A stretch of 64,000 nt of DNA from Thunnus maccoyii (taxonomy: Eukaryota > Chordata > Actinopteri > Scombriformes > Scombridae). Every line of letters begins with the position of its first letter. Position 1 is the first letter of the stretch. Location: contig NC_056547.1 of assembly GCF_910596095.1 (NCBI RefSeq), positions 29,577,647-29,641,646 on the forward strand. The letters are read 5' to 3'. This document shows, piece after piece, positions 13,725 to 41,157 of the stretch. Made by a program: the position numbers and the translations under genes. The notes beneath the pieces were generated by a model. That model ran no database searches. It saw only the letters and a program-made list of their open reading frames with translations, and was not told the origin of the DNA.

Positions 13725-16328
13725 TATACACTGGGAGTGGACTGGGCTTCATTGACTGTCATGTATTTTAGAACTCTATACAAGTCATCATTATGAAAGT
13801 GTGCATGTTTGATCAGCATGTCATACAGAGCATTTTAAAATTTGACTGGAGTTTCTACTGTACGCAGTGGCTGACATAAATACAATGGTAGTCTGTATTT
13901 TTATTTAAACGTTAATAAATCAAAAAGTATAAGTAGTATCAATAACAAAAGTCATGGCATAAATCTACAATGAATTCTGCACGGGTTGACATATGGAATG
14001 TCTTTGTTGCATAAGAATTGTAGGAGATAGGTCAAAAAAATGCATTAAATCAAATGCATTACGTCATCAAGTATGCAAATTTATGCAATGAATTTGTATA
14101 AATCTACACATAATTCCGCACAGTTTGATATAAGAACGATACATGTCAGTTGAATGGTTTGAGTTACAGACGAGCTAAGAAACGTACAGAATAATAATAA
14201 TAATAATGTATGCAAGAGGACATGAGTGCCAGAGTCAATACGTTTATCAACTAGAGGTAAATGATTTAAGTGAGACAGTATATCAAACACAGTCCAGTGA
14301 AATTCAGCTATGTAATAATCACTTCTTAATCTGGAAAAAAAAATCACTCACGGTATAACCAGCCTAACTCATGGTTCAGACAGAGACACCCCAGGTGACC
14401 TGAACTGATGCAAATATGTATCCACACCAGTTGAAAATGATTCAACTTGAGTGAAATACTTGCGCATATTGCAGGGCTTTATCAATGTACCTTAACCTGA
14501 AGCGAATCTGTCTGAACACACAAATAACTGATTGCATATCAAACGTGTAGTGTGGACACTGGAAACATTATGGAGCACAATGTAGGACAAAATAGTACTG
14601 GTAACAATAACGCAAAAACACACAAAATTACACTTATGTCCATGAATCTGTTGCCCCAGTGCATGCTGGGAGGCTTCCCAACATACCTGCCTCATGATCA
14701 GTACTCAGCCAATCAGATGAATACTGATGATGGTTTCAACTCTCTACTCACGTTGCCTTTATTTCAAGATAACTTCAGTTAAATGAGAATTCATAGGATC
14801 TGTTTAGCCTGGATAAGTTCAGCCATGATTAAAGAGCAGGACGTTGTTCTCTCATGGCAAAACACATGGACCTAGCGGCAGAAACAACCCAGAGTTCAAA
14901 TAAACTGCTAGGAACAGGCACACGATACCACAGATGATCTCCTAACAGAACAGGTCAGACCAGGAGAACAGAAAGGCACTGGTGTCACATGCACAGGTTG
15001 GAGCTGAATGTTTGGTCTGACCATATAAGCACTCAGGCTTCTGTCTCTGGAGTGGCTGGTGGCTGTTTTTACTCTACAACCATTAGAAGTTACTGTAACC
15101 GTCTTTCACAAGTCAATTAAGCTGTAAAACTGTAAAGTGTAACTAATATTCCAAAGTAACAAATATCAGTTAATGTATCCAGTACTGCCAGTAATAAACT
15201 GAAATAAATATAAAACCTAGTAAATAGAGCGTTGCAGTCAGGATCCTATCAGAGGGATTTATTATTAGCACTTTCTATTAGTTTTAGTGACTCCTCCTAA
15301 CTTGACTTCAGCCTGTCAGCGATGAAGAGAGTGTGTGCGGTTTAGGCGGAAAACTAGTTATGCACTGTAGTTATGAGGTATTCTGGCTTTGGTGATTTGC
15401 ACCAACCATTTGGTTACATACAGGGTAGCACTGTTTCATTACAAAGAACGACAACACTACTTTAAAGCTAAATGTTTTTGGTGTTTTAGTCTTTTGGTAT
15501 AAAAATAATATAACTTGAGCTGAGCGTAATAAGAGAGCTAACCAGTTATTGATGCTAACAGTTGGAGTTTAGATCAACAGACAGTGAAGAGCACAGTACG
15601 AGCACAGAGATGACATAACACTGGATCCCTAATCCATATTTATACATCAGTTCTGTTGTTCATAAGACATAAAGAGAACTGTCAGGCTGTTTGTCTTCAG
15701 TGTGGATTTACTGACAGCATGTTCCAGAGGTATGCAGTTAGTTATCTAGAGTGTTTTTGACTCCTGGATGTTCAGCTGCCTGTGCAGCCAAATCATGCAT
15801 GATTTTTACATGTCTGTGTGTATTCCATTAATGAATGTGCACAATGCTTCTACAATTAGAAGAAATCCAAAGTGCATATAGGGGAACTGGATTTCTGAAA
15901 CATCCCTGGATTTCTACAGTGCATACAAATGTCTTTAGGACAGAGACAAATTGGTCAGAACACAAAGTCAAAATCTTTACCTTCAGAGATCCAACTCCCG
16001 TGTGTTGAGAGTTGAGATTGTAGAGAGTAAAGCATTAGAAAAATCCCAAAGACATCAGCAGTTTTATGTCTGTCTGGCCACAGACGTTTTGGTTAGAGTG
16101 TGCGTGTGCATGTGTGTGTCTGTGACAGCATGAGTGATGTGTGTACATTGATTGTTACAAGCATAATGTGTTGTTGGTCGTTTATGTTTTCTGTGTGTTT
16201 TTGATTGGTTTTCCTTGTGTATCAATTAGATAGCATATTTGGCCTGAAGCAAAAATATTCAAACGTGTGTGTGTCTGTGTGCGCACATTCATAGAATCCA
16301 GATTGGAATTTGAATATGGTCTTCGTCC

Positions 16329-30607
<14,279 letters not shown>

Positions 30608-31134
30608 TCATACTGGCCCTTCATCGTACTCTGGTGTAAGGAATAGATTCTAAGTGACAAACACCCTTCTCTGGATGTAAATCTCATTTGCTGGTAGAAG
30701 GATTTTCTCAACATACATTTGTGCATCCCAGGACCAGTAGGTGTCCCAGGCATCTGTACATAGACGACTGCCTGGATCACCAAATCTCCCCCATTTGATT
30801 CCGATCATTTCACCTTATACATGTATTCATCACAAACCAAAACTAACTACATTACAGTATGATAGAAATTTATGTGGACTTTCCAAATTTTTAACACTAT
30901 AGTTATGCTTTCATCACCTTTTGGATACAGATTGAAAAGGAAATTATTTCACATCTTCACTTGCTGATGTTTTCTGGCTTGTCAACTGATACATTTGGAA
31001 GCATACAGAAAAAAATATTGAAGTAGGAAAGGACTGGCATTTACATACTCCAATTTTCAGGATTAACCTCCTTAAGAATGGAAGAAAATCAATTTACTTC
31101 CCTCTGAGGCAAAGCAAATTGATTTATTCAGATA

Positions 31135-31460
31135 TTACACATGATAAAGGACTAAGATGTTTTCAAAATTTAAAAAGTCGTTTAAATTTACCCAGGTCAT
31201 CTTTCTCCACAGTATGTGCTTACAACTATGCAATCAAACACCATGGAGTCTATGACACCCGACGACTGAGTTCATCACAAATGTGTGTCTAAATGTAGGT
31301 TTTGTGTCAAATATAAAGATGAATCGGAGTACAAACATCTTCGTTTTAAAGTCATCCATAGGTATTATGTTACACCTTGCAAAAATCAGTTGCTTCTGAT
31401 ATCCATATGTTTTGTGAATGTCCAGAAGTGCTGTCATTTTGGGATAGGATAATGAAACCT
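31135..31460 (+). pseudogene. LINE (L1/Tx1-like) ORF2 C-terminal fragment, decayed
   Basis: Translating with frame changes gives two stretches typical of the end of L1/Tx1-type ORF2 proteins. The first is GLRCFQNLKSRLNLPRSSF, matching the family's 'F.DL..KYNLPRS.FFRYLQ' region. The second is ECPEVLSFWDR near 31415-31450, the conserved 'ECP.V..FW' motif. Stops and frameshifts lie between them, so this is a dead 5'-truncated copy. It lies in the long 5' intron of smad4, opposite in direction to the host gene. Confidence 0.6.
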
Positions 31461-31589
31461 TATTAATCTGTGTGTGTATATGTATGTGAGTAAGTAGATA
31501 CTGTATGGGCAGGAATGCACATTTATTATCATTACCGCCTTTATATTCTGTTGTTTAATTAACCTTTGTGGCTCCTATCCGAGCTTAAA

Positions 31590-32010
31590 AGGGAACTGCA
31601 GCTATTTTAAATATCAAAGTATGTTTGGGGTGTTGGGGAGTACTGCTGCATATGTGTGTCTCCAGACGGAGCTGTGTGAAATCTGATAAATTGACACAAG
31701 TGAGGTCACTTGAGAAAGAAGTGAGGTTATAGCAGACATCTGATGGCTGTTCCTCCTCTCTGCTTGAGGCTTGTGGTCCCAGGCTACATTAGCCACTACT
31801 AGCATAACACACCTGGAGCTCCAACTAAACTGTTGCCAGTCGAGTTGAATTGTGGGTAATGTAGGTGCCAGGTTTTGACAAAAAAAAAAAGCTCAATACA
31901 TGGAATAAAAAAGACAATGTTTCTGATTTTGCTGCATCACTTTTGATCTTTGACCTTTGTTATTGTCAATGTTACAAGAATAGGTGAAAGTGGAGTAATC
32001 CTTTAAAGAC
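31590..32010. repeat. Probable dispersed fish repeat
   Basis: Contains AGCCACTACTAGCATAACAC, ACCTGGAGCTCCAACTAAAC and TGAATTGTGGGTAATGTAGG, then an A-run and CTCAATACATGGAATAAAAA. The word series is familiar to me from repeats in fish introns, but I cannot classify it. The ends are approximate. Confidence 0.4.
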
Positions 32011-32109
32011 AGTAATAGTGAAATATAGGCTGCTAACCAAACACTGTGGGTTTAAATCCTACTGTTGGCATGGAGGATAATACAGTCAAGCAGGGAGCTG
32101 ATTTATTCC

Positions 32110-32300
32110 ATGTTGAGATGTGTTAATAATTATAATAATACATTTTATTTATAGAACCCTTTTCAAGGTACTCAAGGACGCTTTACATAAGTTAAAAGGA
32201 TCATAAAAAACAACACACTAAAAGCTCAAGCTAAAACATGACAATCACACATTAGAAGCAGTTGAGTGGTGAGTTTTAAGAGGTGAGCTTGGATTAATTA
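32110..32300. repeat. Probable dispersed fish repeat (TTTATTTATAGA...CGCTTTACAT type)
   Basis: ATTTTATTTATAGAACCC followed by CAAGGTACTCAAGGACGC and TTTACATAAG resembles a short interspersed repeat common in fish. It is a single copy here. Assignment is from memory only. Confidence 0.4.
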
Positions 32301-33863
32301 GTGTTTTACTTGCTCATACTGCACTGCTGACATTCTTACAAGGTCGCCAGTTGCCTTTGGACAATGAAGCAAACCAGCATTCAAACAAAGCCCTTGAGAT
32401 TATGCTTTTATACAGTGAACTGGATGTAAACGGAGATGAATGATATTTTAAATTTAATCGGGGGTGTTCCTGTGTGTTGGCTATTATTCAGTCAGACACA
32501 AACAAGTCCAAAGAAATTAGGGACAGGTAAGAAACAAGCCAAGCATCCAACCAGACAACAGGACCTTTATTTTAAAGGTTCACAGTTTTTCAAGTGTGTC
32601 TTAAAACAACAGTCAGGTGTCCATATGAACAGTGAAAGAGGTTTTCCTCGCTGTAATCATTCCTCCTGTTCATACTGGATGTTAAAAGATCCTTCAAATG
32701 TGCTTTCAATGGAAGTGATGGAGGCCAAAATCCACAGTGTGTCCACACAGTCATTTAAAAGTTGATGTGAAGCTTATATGAGGTGGATTTTGTCCCCCAT
32801 CACTTACATTGTAAGTGCATTGTGAAGGGATCTTCTAATGGTCAGTGTGAACAGTGGGAATAATTATGACAAGAAAACCCTGTATCAATGTTAATTTGAG
32901 CACCTGACTGTTGTGCACACTTGAAAAATTGTGAACTTGTCCTTTATAACTCCTCAGAAAAACAAGTCAGTACTCATTTATACCAGGCAGCCATGGTAAT
33001 CTTGGCTTGAAACCAGAGCAGCAGTCCCCTGGATAGTATATTTCAGGCAACTGCATGTTATATCCCACCCAGAACAAAGTCAAACTCAAATGTCCACTTT
33101 CCATTTAGTTTCCACATTAGCCACCTTTCTATTAGTTTTGGTCATTTGAAAGTATTACAGTCATTGAGAGCTAAAACACTTGGTATTGCTGTCATACATG
33201 TTTGCTGTCTTGCTTACCTGGTATTAAGTTGGTCAGCCAATGAGTGACCAGAAAGTTCACTGGGATCATGATGGCCCAACTCTGAATCAGTCCCTGTTAG
33301 TAGAGCGGGGAGACCAGGAATTAGTGGAAGCCAGTTAAGGGTGCAAATCCAACAGTTATTAGAGATGATCAGTGGTTGAAGAGTATTCAGATCCTTTACT
33401 AACGTAAATGTGGTAAATACCACATTAATACTCCATTACTCCATACTCCACAAAAATGTAACTACAGCAATTTTATTACACTTTTGAGACATAGATTAAA
33501 AAAAGGATGGCCAAAATCAAAGCTGAAGGGGCCAAGATATGCTGACTTTTAGTCCCCTTTCAAAATCCACATAACCCTAATTGGTAACGAGCCCAACCTG
33601 AGGAGACCACTCAGGTTTTTCTCAAACTTTAGAAAGCTCTTTCAGACATACACACAACATAATACAATTGTTTTCACAGGCTGAGTTTTACTCCCCATGA
33701 CAACTACACCAAATTTTGTGGCAGTTTTATTGGTGGATTGTTCCTTTAAATAAATGTGCATGAGTATTACCACAAAAAATCTACTTTAGGAATCAAAAGT
33801 AATACTGCTTTTTATAGTGGTGCTTTTAAGAGTTGTATCTTATTATTACAGTATTCTCAGATA

Positions 33864-34210
33864 CCACGCACACCACACACCACACGCACACCACACACAC
33901 CACGCACACCACGCACACCACCCACACCACGCACACACCACACACCACACGCACACCACGCACACCACGCACCACACGCACACCACACACACCACGCACA
34001 CCACGCACATACCACCCACACCACGCACCACCACGCACCACACGCACACCACACACCACCCACACACCATGCGCACACCACCCACACCACGCACCACACG
34101 CACACCACGCACACCACACACACCACGCACCACACACACCACACACCATGCACCACACACCACGCACCACACACACCACACACCATGCACCACACACACC
34201 ACGCACACCA
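33864..34210. repeat. CACACCACG-type short tandem satellite (about 350 bp)
   Basis: An irregular array of CACACCA, CACCACG and CACGCACAC units, strongly strand-biased (C/A on +, G/T on -). Five overlapping open frames of 110-170 codons arise only because the array is almost free of stop codons. Their His/Thr or Val/Cys/Trp-only translations are not proteins. It lies in the 5' intron of smad4. Confidence 0.9.
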
Positions 34211-34952
34211 TATTAGATACCAGATATTACTGGAGTATTATCATATATGCATTAACATGTAAGCAGAATTTTGCTGTAACTACTTTACTACTTGTGTTTA
34301 CTACTTTCTAAAGTGGCACTGAATCTATAAAAAAATCATAAAATGTAATAGGCTGATCTTCTAGTGGTGAAACAATTTATCGACTGATCAATTAGTCAAT
34401 CAACAGAAAATGAATCACTTTTGATAATCATTTAAGTCATTTTCAGTCATCTTTAAGCAAAAATGACAAACTTGAGTATAATTGGTTCTCTTAGTCTTCT
34501 GTGTTAGTGAACTGAATTTCTGTGTTTTGGACCGTTGGTCTCACAAAACAAGCAACTTGATAAAGTTGAGCTCTGAACTTGTGAAAGACTGAATGATTAA
34601 TTGACAAAATAATTGGCATAATAATTGATAATAAAAATAAGTGTTAGTTGAAGCCCTATAACCAACGGGTACCTACAGGTGTCAAATGAATGCAGTGGAG
34701 CATAACATGGAAATACTTGTACTTGTGAGTAAATGTACTTAGTTATTTTCCACCTTTGGAAGTTACAGCTTAACATGTAACATTTACACCTCTCTGAAAT
34801 GACACATTTAAGCCCTCTCTGAGGAGTTTCATTCATGACATTTCCATTTACAACCAAACATACTATACAGCGAAATTATGCTGAAACCACAAGTTGTCCT
34901 GCTACATGGCCATTTATTACAGCATTACAACTCATAGAGCCCCCCCACCCCA

Positions 34953-34953
<1 letters not shown>

Positions 34954-35034
<81 letters not shown>
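34954..35034. repeat. (CA)n microsatellite, about 40 units
   Basis: An uninterrupted CA run of about 80 bp, preceded by a C-rich stretch. It lies 0.75 kb from the CACACCACG satellite. Confidence 0.95.
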
Positions 35035-35037
<3 letters not shown>

Positions 35038-35379
35038 CCATCCATGTCCTCTTACACATACAGTTCATCATACAGACCCCAACCTCTAAAATCATTTTGA
35101 TACCCAGAGGGCACCATACTTCAATTGAAAACTTGAAGTGTTATTCTCAGGAAAACAAAATTGACTGTTATCTTTCTGTCTAACACAACCCAAGCAGAAC
35201 CGTTTCAAGCTATACGCTTTTTCCCATCACTGTAGGAATTGTCACTTGCAACATATGTCATTAAGACAAAAACAGAAAACATGTAGTCATCCTAATGAAA
35301 TAGGTATAACATAACAGGCATGACTCCACTCTCAATAGGACGATATATTCAACACAGCAACAGGACATAGACTAAATGT

Positions 35380-37950
35380 GATAATAATAGAAACAAACAA
35401 ACAAAAACGCTGCAAAAAATTCTTGTAGTGTATCAACTGTATAAGCACATTTCTTATTGTTTATGATTTGGATAGACTCAAAATACTTATTACTACTACT
35501 GAAAGGTTCAGACGATGGGCGAGACTTTGAGAATTTGGCTTTACTGATGTGAAGTTTCCTCAGTAAAATGAATAACTTGACAGTCTGCTGAACCTTCTGC
35601 TTTTTGTTTTTATAGTATAGTATTACATCCTTGGCTTCTAATTGAATGATTGGTTTGAGTGTCAAAATAGTCCTCAATTTTCCAGAATCCCAATGTGTAT
35701 TGACATTCATAAAATACATGTTTAGTTGTTTCTTCTTCCTTTTTCCAAAATTCAAATTTTCTTTCAATTTGTTTGGGATAACGAATCTATCTGGGAGAAG
35801 TCATGTTGTTTCCCACTGAATATAAGGAAAATGGGAGTTCCACACAAATTTCCCCCGTGGAATAATTTCCCTTTTTCTGTGGAAATAATTTCTTATATTT
35901 TTATTAGTACATTAATATTTAATCTGTTAACAAAGATGGTAGGTTCCTGTAACTCTTGCCTCTCATAGTGGCATTTCATCATTGCAAGTGACAGGAAAGA
36001 TTTCAGATCTGAGAAATTCCACATAGCTGAGAATTTGAGCTTCATCGTTTTGTAGGTCTGCAAGAAAAAATTATATTCCTGTCAATACAATGTTGCAAAT
36101 AGAGTGATTTATTCTTTCAGGTTATGTACTCTATGTACTAATAGTTTTGTGAGGAGAGAAAGCATCATTTTGCTGCCATAAGAACCTGTTGATGAAAGTT
36201 AGACAACTGTTGTGGTAATTTTGTTGCAATTGTATTCTAAAAATATTCTGCAGTATGAAATGTCAAAAGGATTCTGGAGCTTTCAAATATTCTTTAATCC
36301 TTTTTAATGTGAAGGTATAGTCCAGTACCTCCATGTGTCCTTCACTTCTCAGGCTGCTAACATCTCCTTTTTTCAAATGATGGCATTTATTTTTCCAAAT
36401 AAAATTAATTAATAAGTGTTGTTTTTTTACCCTGTTGGATAAAAAGAGAGAGGGTAGGGTAAACAAATCTAGAGATACCATCTGCTTTACTCAGAAGAAC
36501 TCTGCCTAACAAGGACAAATCTCTCTGAAGCCACATTTTGGGCTTAAAATTATTTTCCTGTCGTTCAGTGAGATTTTTAGAAATATGGATTCCAAGGTAT
36601 TTAATACTTTTTTAAACTGGTATATCACACATTAAAGTTTCCTTAGTGTTATACACTAAGTGTGTAGTGTTATAGACTTAAGATTTCACATTTTGATACA
36701 TTAAATTTTCATTCTGATGGCAGAGAGAGGGGATGTATCTTATTGATTACTTTCTCAATTTGATGTTTGTTCTTTAAAAAAAGGACAGTGTCATCAGCTA
36801 ACTGAGTTATTCTGATCTCTCTCTCAAAAATACTTAAACCTTGACAATAAAGGCAATGTAAAATATGTATTGAAAGCAATTCAGCAACTATAAGAAAGAG
36901 AAACGGAGAACTGGGACAACCTTGACGGACTGATCCGTGAACTGGAAATCTTTTAGTGGTATTTGGAAACACGCTTCATCAGTAGCTACATCGAAGATGA
37001 ATGTTTTAACAAAGCCAAAGGTATGAAGTGACCTAATTAGGAACTGATGCTCCACTGTGTTGAATGCCTTTAAAAAAATCCAGAAATAAAATTAAGCATC
37101 TGATTCTACATATTCAGAGTAATCTATGAGATCAAGAATAAGCTTAATGTTACAAGTTGTATGTTGATTAGCCATAAGGCCGGTTTGAGTTTCATTTAAG
37201 ATTTCACTTAAGCCTTTTCTTAAACGTCTGGCAAAGATTAGTGAGAGTATTTTATAGTCTACATTTAGTAATGTTTTATTGCTCTCCAGTTATCTATCAA
37301 AAGATGATCTTTGTCTGCTTTGGGAAACAGTGTTATTATACCCTACCCATTTCTTCATTATAACATAGAGAAAAGCAGAGTTTCAATTATATTCCAAAAA
37401 CACTTATAAAATTCAATGGAAAGACCATCCATTCCTAGAGAGTTTCCTTTTTTCATTTTGTTACCAGCTTCAAATATGTCCGATTTTGAGATAGATTTAT
37501 CACAATCCAATCTAAATTCATTTGATATCAGTGGAGTAAATTCTCTTACAGTATTAGTACATTTCTAACACTCTGGTTATAGTTGGAACTATATAAATGA
37601 GAATGGCGTGATTCCCTACATCAGGAGGATTGGAATTTATAGTTATCTATTTTTAAAGATGTCACATTATTTCTCTTATAATGTATTTTTTCCAATGCAA
37701 AAAATAGCTTGTATTCCTCTCACCTTCCTCCAGCCATTTTGCTCTAGAACGTATAAAGGCTATTTTGTCATATTAATATATAATTGGTCTATTTCTTCTT
37801 TCAGACTTGACAATTTTGATTCTTCCTCTACTGTAAGAGTTCCTTTGTTTATTAAGGTATTAGTTCTTTTATAGTTTCAATTTCTTGGCTATACATTCAC
37901 TTCTCTGACCCCATATTGGTCATCATGCGTCACGAAGTCCGCCGTCTCAA
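35380..37950 (-). pseudogene. LINE (L1/Tx1-like) ORF2 remnant with reverse transcriptase motifs
   Basis: On the - strand, 36709-36972 encodes VRQGCPSSPFLFLIVAELL and, downstream, ITQLADDTVLFLKNK. These are RT motifs with the catalytic A-D-D kept. Further on, 36263-36481 gives LINFIWKNKCHHLKK, the 'FIW..K.H..KK' region after the RT, and 35372-35767 carries a Lys-rich C-terminal part with LHISKAKFSKSRPS. The pieces are collinear but separated by stops and frameshifts, so the copy is inactive. The 5' end is uncertain because the RT thumb/palm region fades near 37.9 kb. No endonuclease domain is visible. Same direction as smad4, within its 5' intron. Confidence 0.75.
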
Positions 37951-38314
37951 CATGTTCAACAACCAGCGTACATAGTAAATAAATACATACATGACACATA
38001 ATTCATTTCTACATGGGTTCATTTGCCTGCCTGCTTAAAGTTGAACGAATAGAGGGAAATAAGACACAGGAGCTAATGAAACCGAGAAAACAGAATACAG
38101 AACACAATTTCGCCCAGTATGAACCGTAACATTGAAAGACCGAGACAGCAGGACAGCGTTTGCTGAAGATAAAAGCAGGTTACAGTAAGCAACAATTTAG
38201 CAAGCTAACGTTAATTTGACTGACTTCCACCTCATATGCTCGGTTGTCTGGTCTGGTTGGAATACTGGCGAAAGCACGAGAAACAAACGATTGAGATAAA
38301 TTGTTTCTACTTAC

Positions 38315-38830
38315 ACATCAGCCGGAGTGGAGAGAAGAACTTGGACAGAAAGACCTTTGAGCTTTTCGACAATTGCCTGAAGTGCTGTACTGAGATAGCT
38401 CTACGTGTTGTATGTGTTGACCAGAGCTGGTATTTGTGTTTATTCCCCTCTGTATCAGACCTGTATATTGCTCTGTGTTTACAGGTTTGATGTTTCTGTG
38501 AATTGCTGTAATGTAATGAGCTAGTGTTTATTTTTCATATGATGTACTGCGCTAGCTTGGTGTTTCTCAGTTGTTTTATCCTTTTATCAGCCCCACTGTC
38601 TCCTCGTGCATCCTGCCTGTTCCTCTCGCGCACGCCACAATAACAATAGAGGGGAGACGTCGTGCGCGTCAGTGTCTCGACATGCTGCAGCCAATAGGCG
38701 GTCAGGTCTCACAGGGACTACCGCTCTCGACCAATCGCGTAGCGCTTCTCACAGCAGGGCCGCGAGTCAGGGTCTGTCTGGTTCGTCTAGATTGACAGGC
38801 CCGCGAGACTGTTTTTTTAAGGTGGCGCCG
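38315..38830 (-). promoter_or_regulatory. smad4: Likely smad4 promoter and non-coding first exon
   Basis: 38620-38830 is the most CpG-rich stretch between smad4 and snapin (CGCGCACGCC, GTCGTGCGCGTC, GGCGCCGC). It carries two CCAAT boxes (CAGCCAATAGG near 38690, GACCAATCGCG near 38731). On the - strand a strong donor, GTAAGTAG, begins at 38314, so a non-coding exon could run from the island to 38315 and splice to the acceptor before 30551. The coding start of smad4 lies in that exon, so an upstream exon is needed. The exact start site is not visible. The island could alternatively serve an unrecognised transcript. Confidence 0.4.
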
Positions 38831-38864
38831 CTGAGATTAGTCCCCCCCGCCCCCCCTCTCTACG

Positions 38865-38908
38865 CACACACACACACACACACACACATACACAAACGCG
38901 CGCACACA

Positions 38909-38941
<33 letters not shown>
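38865..38941. repeat. (CA)n microsatellite with CGCG interruption
   Basis: Two CA runs separated by TACACAAACGCGCGCAC, adjoining the CpG-rich promoter. Confidence 0.9.
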
Positions 38942-38943
<2 letters not shown>

Positions 38944-38944
38944 A

Positions 38945-41157
38945 CTGCAACTGTTATTTGAGCAACACTCCACTCTTTTATGAGCAGAGTTAACACGTTG
39001 AAAAAAACTATAACTGATTCAATGTTATACCCACAACTACACAGTTTCTCAATCTTTTCTTGGCTGCCACCCTATTTTTACACCCTAACATCCTCATGAC
39101 TCCTGCAATGTAAGTGTTAGTCGAATTAATTTATTAGTTCAGTCATATTTACAAATCTGTGAAAAACGGGCTCAGTAATTGAATCTATGATGCACGTGTG
39201 ATTTCTTTTATATTTCAAGAGTATGAGGGGAGTTCCACATTATGTGAAAATTCATCAGTATTTGAAAAACATTTAGTTTTGCTACTTTGGAATCAAAAAT
39301 CAATCAATGCATTTTAAAAAATCTTACAGGACTGCATCTACTTGTCAGTGTTGAGCCCCTCAACTCTTTGTTTCGTAGCAGGACAACAGCAGACTGTAAA
39401 AATATAGTATGGATGTTTATTGTCCCCAGAGGATGACTCCTCCTGGATTTGGTGACCCCCTTCCTCTAGTGCAACAATCAGGTAAATATTTCCCCCGATC
39501 AACACTTTGGTGGTCAATAGTTGACTTGAAATGTTCATGTTCCCCAGTGAATAGATTTTGGTCAAAACTTTGCAGACACGGTATATCTCATTATATTATG
39601 GTCAGATGATAACTTCTTATTTTACATGTTGATTATTAAACTGTTAATGACTTTCTAATGATTCCTTCAAAGCGTCCTGTAAAGAACTATGTAATTTACT
39701 TATTATAGATAAAACAGAGACTGTTTTAAATTGCTACACTTCTAATTAACTGCTAAAGTGGAGTGACCTAAAGTCTTTTAGTCAGTTCACAGAAGGTCAG
39801 CTGAACATACAAAAGTATGCAATTTGTGTACAGGCACGCATACAACTCAACATGTACATAGAAGAATTTAGTTTCCAATAATAAATGAATAAGGAAACAT
39901 TTGCTAGGGTTTAAATGAAGCCGTACATGCTCCCATTGTGATCACTTTTTATTTTAGTAATGCTATGTCCTTTCCTGTAGTGCCACCTTCAGGAAAAAAT
40001 AACATTTTTGGCCCATGTTGCTTGCAAGGCGCTAAAAATAGGTTAACTATCAGTATGTTTTACATTCTGAGCAACATCTTCATCTGTGGGGTGCAATAAC
40101 AGCCTTTGCCTTGATTTCATGGGCATGTTGACAAATTAGTAATTTAAGAAAACAGTTTATGCACAAGCTTAAAGAGATAAGAACACAATGTTAATGTATA
40201 CTTTACAAAACATTCACAAAGAAGCCATGAATATCTTAACAAAAAATGGAAATGAGAAGCATTATGTAGGCATTATGTTGCATAATCATAGAGACACAAC
40301 ATTCTCCACTTGGCTAATTTTCATCATCTAATATTCAACCAATCAATATGCTCTGTGTTGGTTTGCTACAGCACATTTATGTCAGCAGAGCTCTCCAGAG
40401 AATACAGGGGCATCCATAAACAAATCTTGGAAAACAAAGGAGTGGAACATGTCTGTACTTTTTAATTTAAGGGAAAACAACGGTCAGCTAAACTCTTTCA
40501 CTTTCTCAAGTTGTTTCCTGGCCAAAACCAGAGAGCAGAAGAAGACATGGAGACTGATACTTTAAAGACAGTGCATTAGGATGATGCTTCCAGCAGTGAA
40601 ACAAGGATCTGTTATTTTGGTCCACAAGATCACTCCGGCCAAGTGTTGTCATCTATCCTGCATACTCAGTAACATTACAGTTGCGGTCTTTTACAACATT
40701 TTGTTCACGTGTAGAATAATTTAAATGATCTGTCCTTGACTGTAGAATCAATGTAAATTAATGTCCCTCAGAGTGCAGGAACGAGTCATTGACATGATGA
40801 GAAGAAAAACTACAAATAAATGTATATGATCATTACCTTTTAGTGGCTACTTATGTGTAGCCATTTGTGTAGATTTACTATGATCAGGTGATACTGTAAA
40901 GCTGATTCTCTGTTTTGTCAGAGGATTAAGACAATAACTTATTTGCGGCTGCCTAACACTAAGCAGGTGGCAGCCTGACTTTTTATTATGACAACATCAG
41001 ACAAAGCAGTGCGGAACATGAGCATGCCATTAGACAAACAGCTAGCTAAAGGTCAAAGGAAGACTTGTCTTCCTCATGTTACAGTTTCCTGTATTGATGT
41101 GTCCCTCCTGGTCAGGACAGTCCAGAGTATTTGCTGTGCAGAGCAGGAGGTGGAGGC
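38945..41157. other. Intergenic region with snapin 3' UTR
   Basis: No coding exon is evident. TTTATT at 40982-40987 reads AATAAA on the - strand, about 170 nt past the snapin stop, and is the likely poly(A) signal of snapin. The remainder is AT-rich and unremarkable. Confidence 0.5.

Larger units (their letters stand above)
5030..16328. other. Gene-poor region between pex11b and smad4
   Basis: About 11 kb in which I find no exon that keeps similarity to a protein family. The open frames are short, overlap on both strands and have no flanking splice sites that extend them. The region holds the pex11b promoter side (about 4.8-5.1 kb, rich in GCTAGC/TTAGCTA motifs), several perfect short hairpins, a (GAT)n tract and repeat debris. 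The smad4 3' UTR must occupy the right end; TTTATT at 15258-15263 (AATAAA on the - strand) would give a 3' UTR of about 1.1 kb. Confidence 0.5.

Noticed and set aside
33756-34311. Five overlapping long open frames with His/Thr- or Val/Cys/Trp-rich translations
   Set aside because: They are translations of a low-complexity satellite that lacks stop codons. There is no normal composition, no start context and no splice support.
34835-35100. Open frames encoding Thr-His repeats
   Set aside because: They come from the (CA)n tract.
38236-38490. 84-codon + strand open frame next to the CpG island
   Set aside because: No recognisable protein and no supporting splice sites; it is more likely part of the non-coding smad4 5' region.
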